Source: Solimonas sp041659605 (GTDB lineage: Bacteria; Pseudomonadota; Gammaproteobacteria; Nevskiales; Nevskiaceae). Taken from it: a DNA stretch of 64,000 nucleotides. Location of the stretch: assembly GCA_041659605.1 (NCBI GenBank), contig JBAZXW010000001.1, positions 251,233 through 315,232 on the forward strand, in the 5' to 3' direction. Of this stretch, positions 63,898 to 64,000 are shown piece by piece (the first letter of the stretch is position 1; every line of letters starts with the position of its first letter). A model generated the notes under the pieces. That model was not told where the DNA came from. It searched no databases and saw nothing but the letters and a program-made list of their open reading frames with translations. Both the position numbers and the translations under genes were made by a program.

Positions 63898-64000
63898 CTA
63901 GCTGTGATCACGAAGCATGGCGTTGAGGATGGTGAGGAGTTTTCGGGCGACGGCGACGAGGGCGACCTTGTGTGGCTTTCCCGCGGCCCTGAGTCGCTCG
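63898..64000 (-). mobile_element. IS110-family transposase, C-terminal end only (continues past window)
   Basis: The minus strand reads ERLRAAGKPHKVALVAVARK, then LLTILNAMLRDHS and a TAG stop at 63898-63900. The KVALVAVARKLLTILNAML block is the conserved C terminus of IS110/IS116/IS902 transposases (DEDD-type). Only about 34 codons are in the window, so integrity of the element cannot be judged. Bases 63820-63897 between the transposase and the M50 promoter probably contain the end of the element; IS110 ends lack long terminal inverted repeats and I cannot place the boundary. Confidence 0.8.

Overview
The window is about 64 kb of compact, very GC-rich chromosome from a gammaproteobacterium. 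No gap between genes exceeds 300 bases. Several gene orders match Pseudomonas closely: leuC-leuD-leuB-asd-usg-fimV-truA-trpF, accD-folC-dedD-cvpA-purF-metZ, gyrA-serC-pheA-hisC-tyrA/aroA-cmk-rpsA-ihfB, and mtnA / MTA deaminase-ubiG-mupP-yciK. It differs from Pseudomonas in that trpB and trpA sit between trpF and accD, as in xanthomonads. This mix and the GC content suggest a Nevskiales (Solimonas/Nevskia-like) or xanthomonad-related lineage. That placement is inference from gene order, not from a phylogenetic marker.

Layout, left to right. 0-1.3 kb: trigger factor (cut by the window edge) behind tRNA-Leu(UAG). 1.3-8.3 kb: HmuUV-type heme ABC permease and ATPase, a DUF808 membrane protein, dusA, a secreted cyclophilin, lpxH and an FMN-binding glutamate-synthase-like membrane protein. 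8.3-27.9 kb: an almost unbroken minus-strand run from leuC down to a DUF455 ferritin-like gene, holding leucine, tryptophan, lysine/threonine (asd), fatty-acid (accD), folate (folC), purine (purF) and methionine (metZ) biosynthesis plus fimV, truA and an ECF-T-like protein. A SAM-II riboswitch with a terminator stands in front of metZ. 28-30.3 kb: a LysR regulator divergent from leuC, a small unknown protein, and a calcium-binding EF-hand protein behind what looks like a sigma-28 (flagellar) promoter. 30.3-38.2 kb: an MFS transporter, aroC, prmB, a SCO/PCuAC copper pair, psd, a BepA-like metalloprotease and an SDR. 38.2-54.9 kb: a minus-strand block from gyrA to lapB with serine, phenylalanine/tyrosine and shikimate genes, cmk, rpsA, ihfB and lapAB. 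A VapBC-type toxin-antitoxin pair and a pseudokinase gene sit between gyrA and serC. 55-64 kb: methylthioadenosine salvage, ubiG, a MupP-like phosphatase, yciK, then rluB-scpB-scpA-trpS and an M50 protease. The last bases are the end of an IS110-family transposase.

The main content is housekeeping metabolism in translationally coupled operons; many junctions are 4-bp ATGA/GTGA overlaps. No prophage, CRISPR array or large defence island is visible. The most interesting signals are regulatory and structural: the SAM-II/metZ switch, the FliA-type promoter on the EF-hand gene, promoters whose -10 element sits 5-6 bases from the start codon (leaderless mRNA candidates), the degenerate kinase, a triplicated 13-bp repeat over the gyrA start, and palindromes that carry stop codons.
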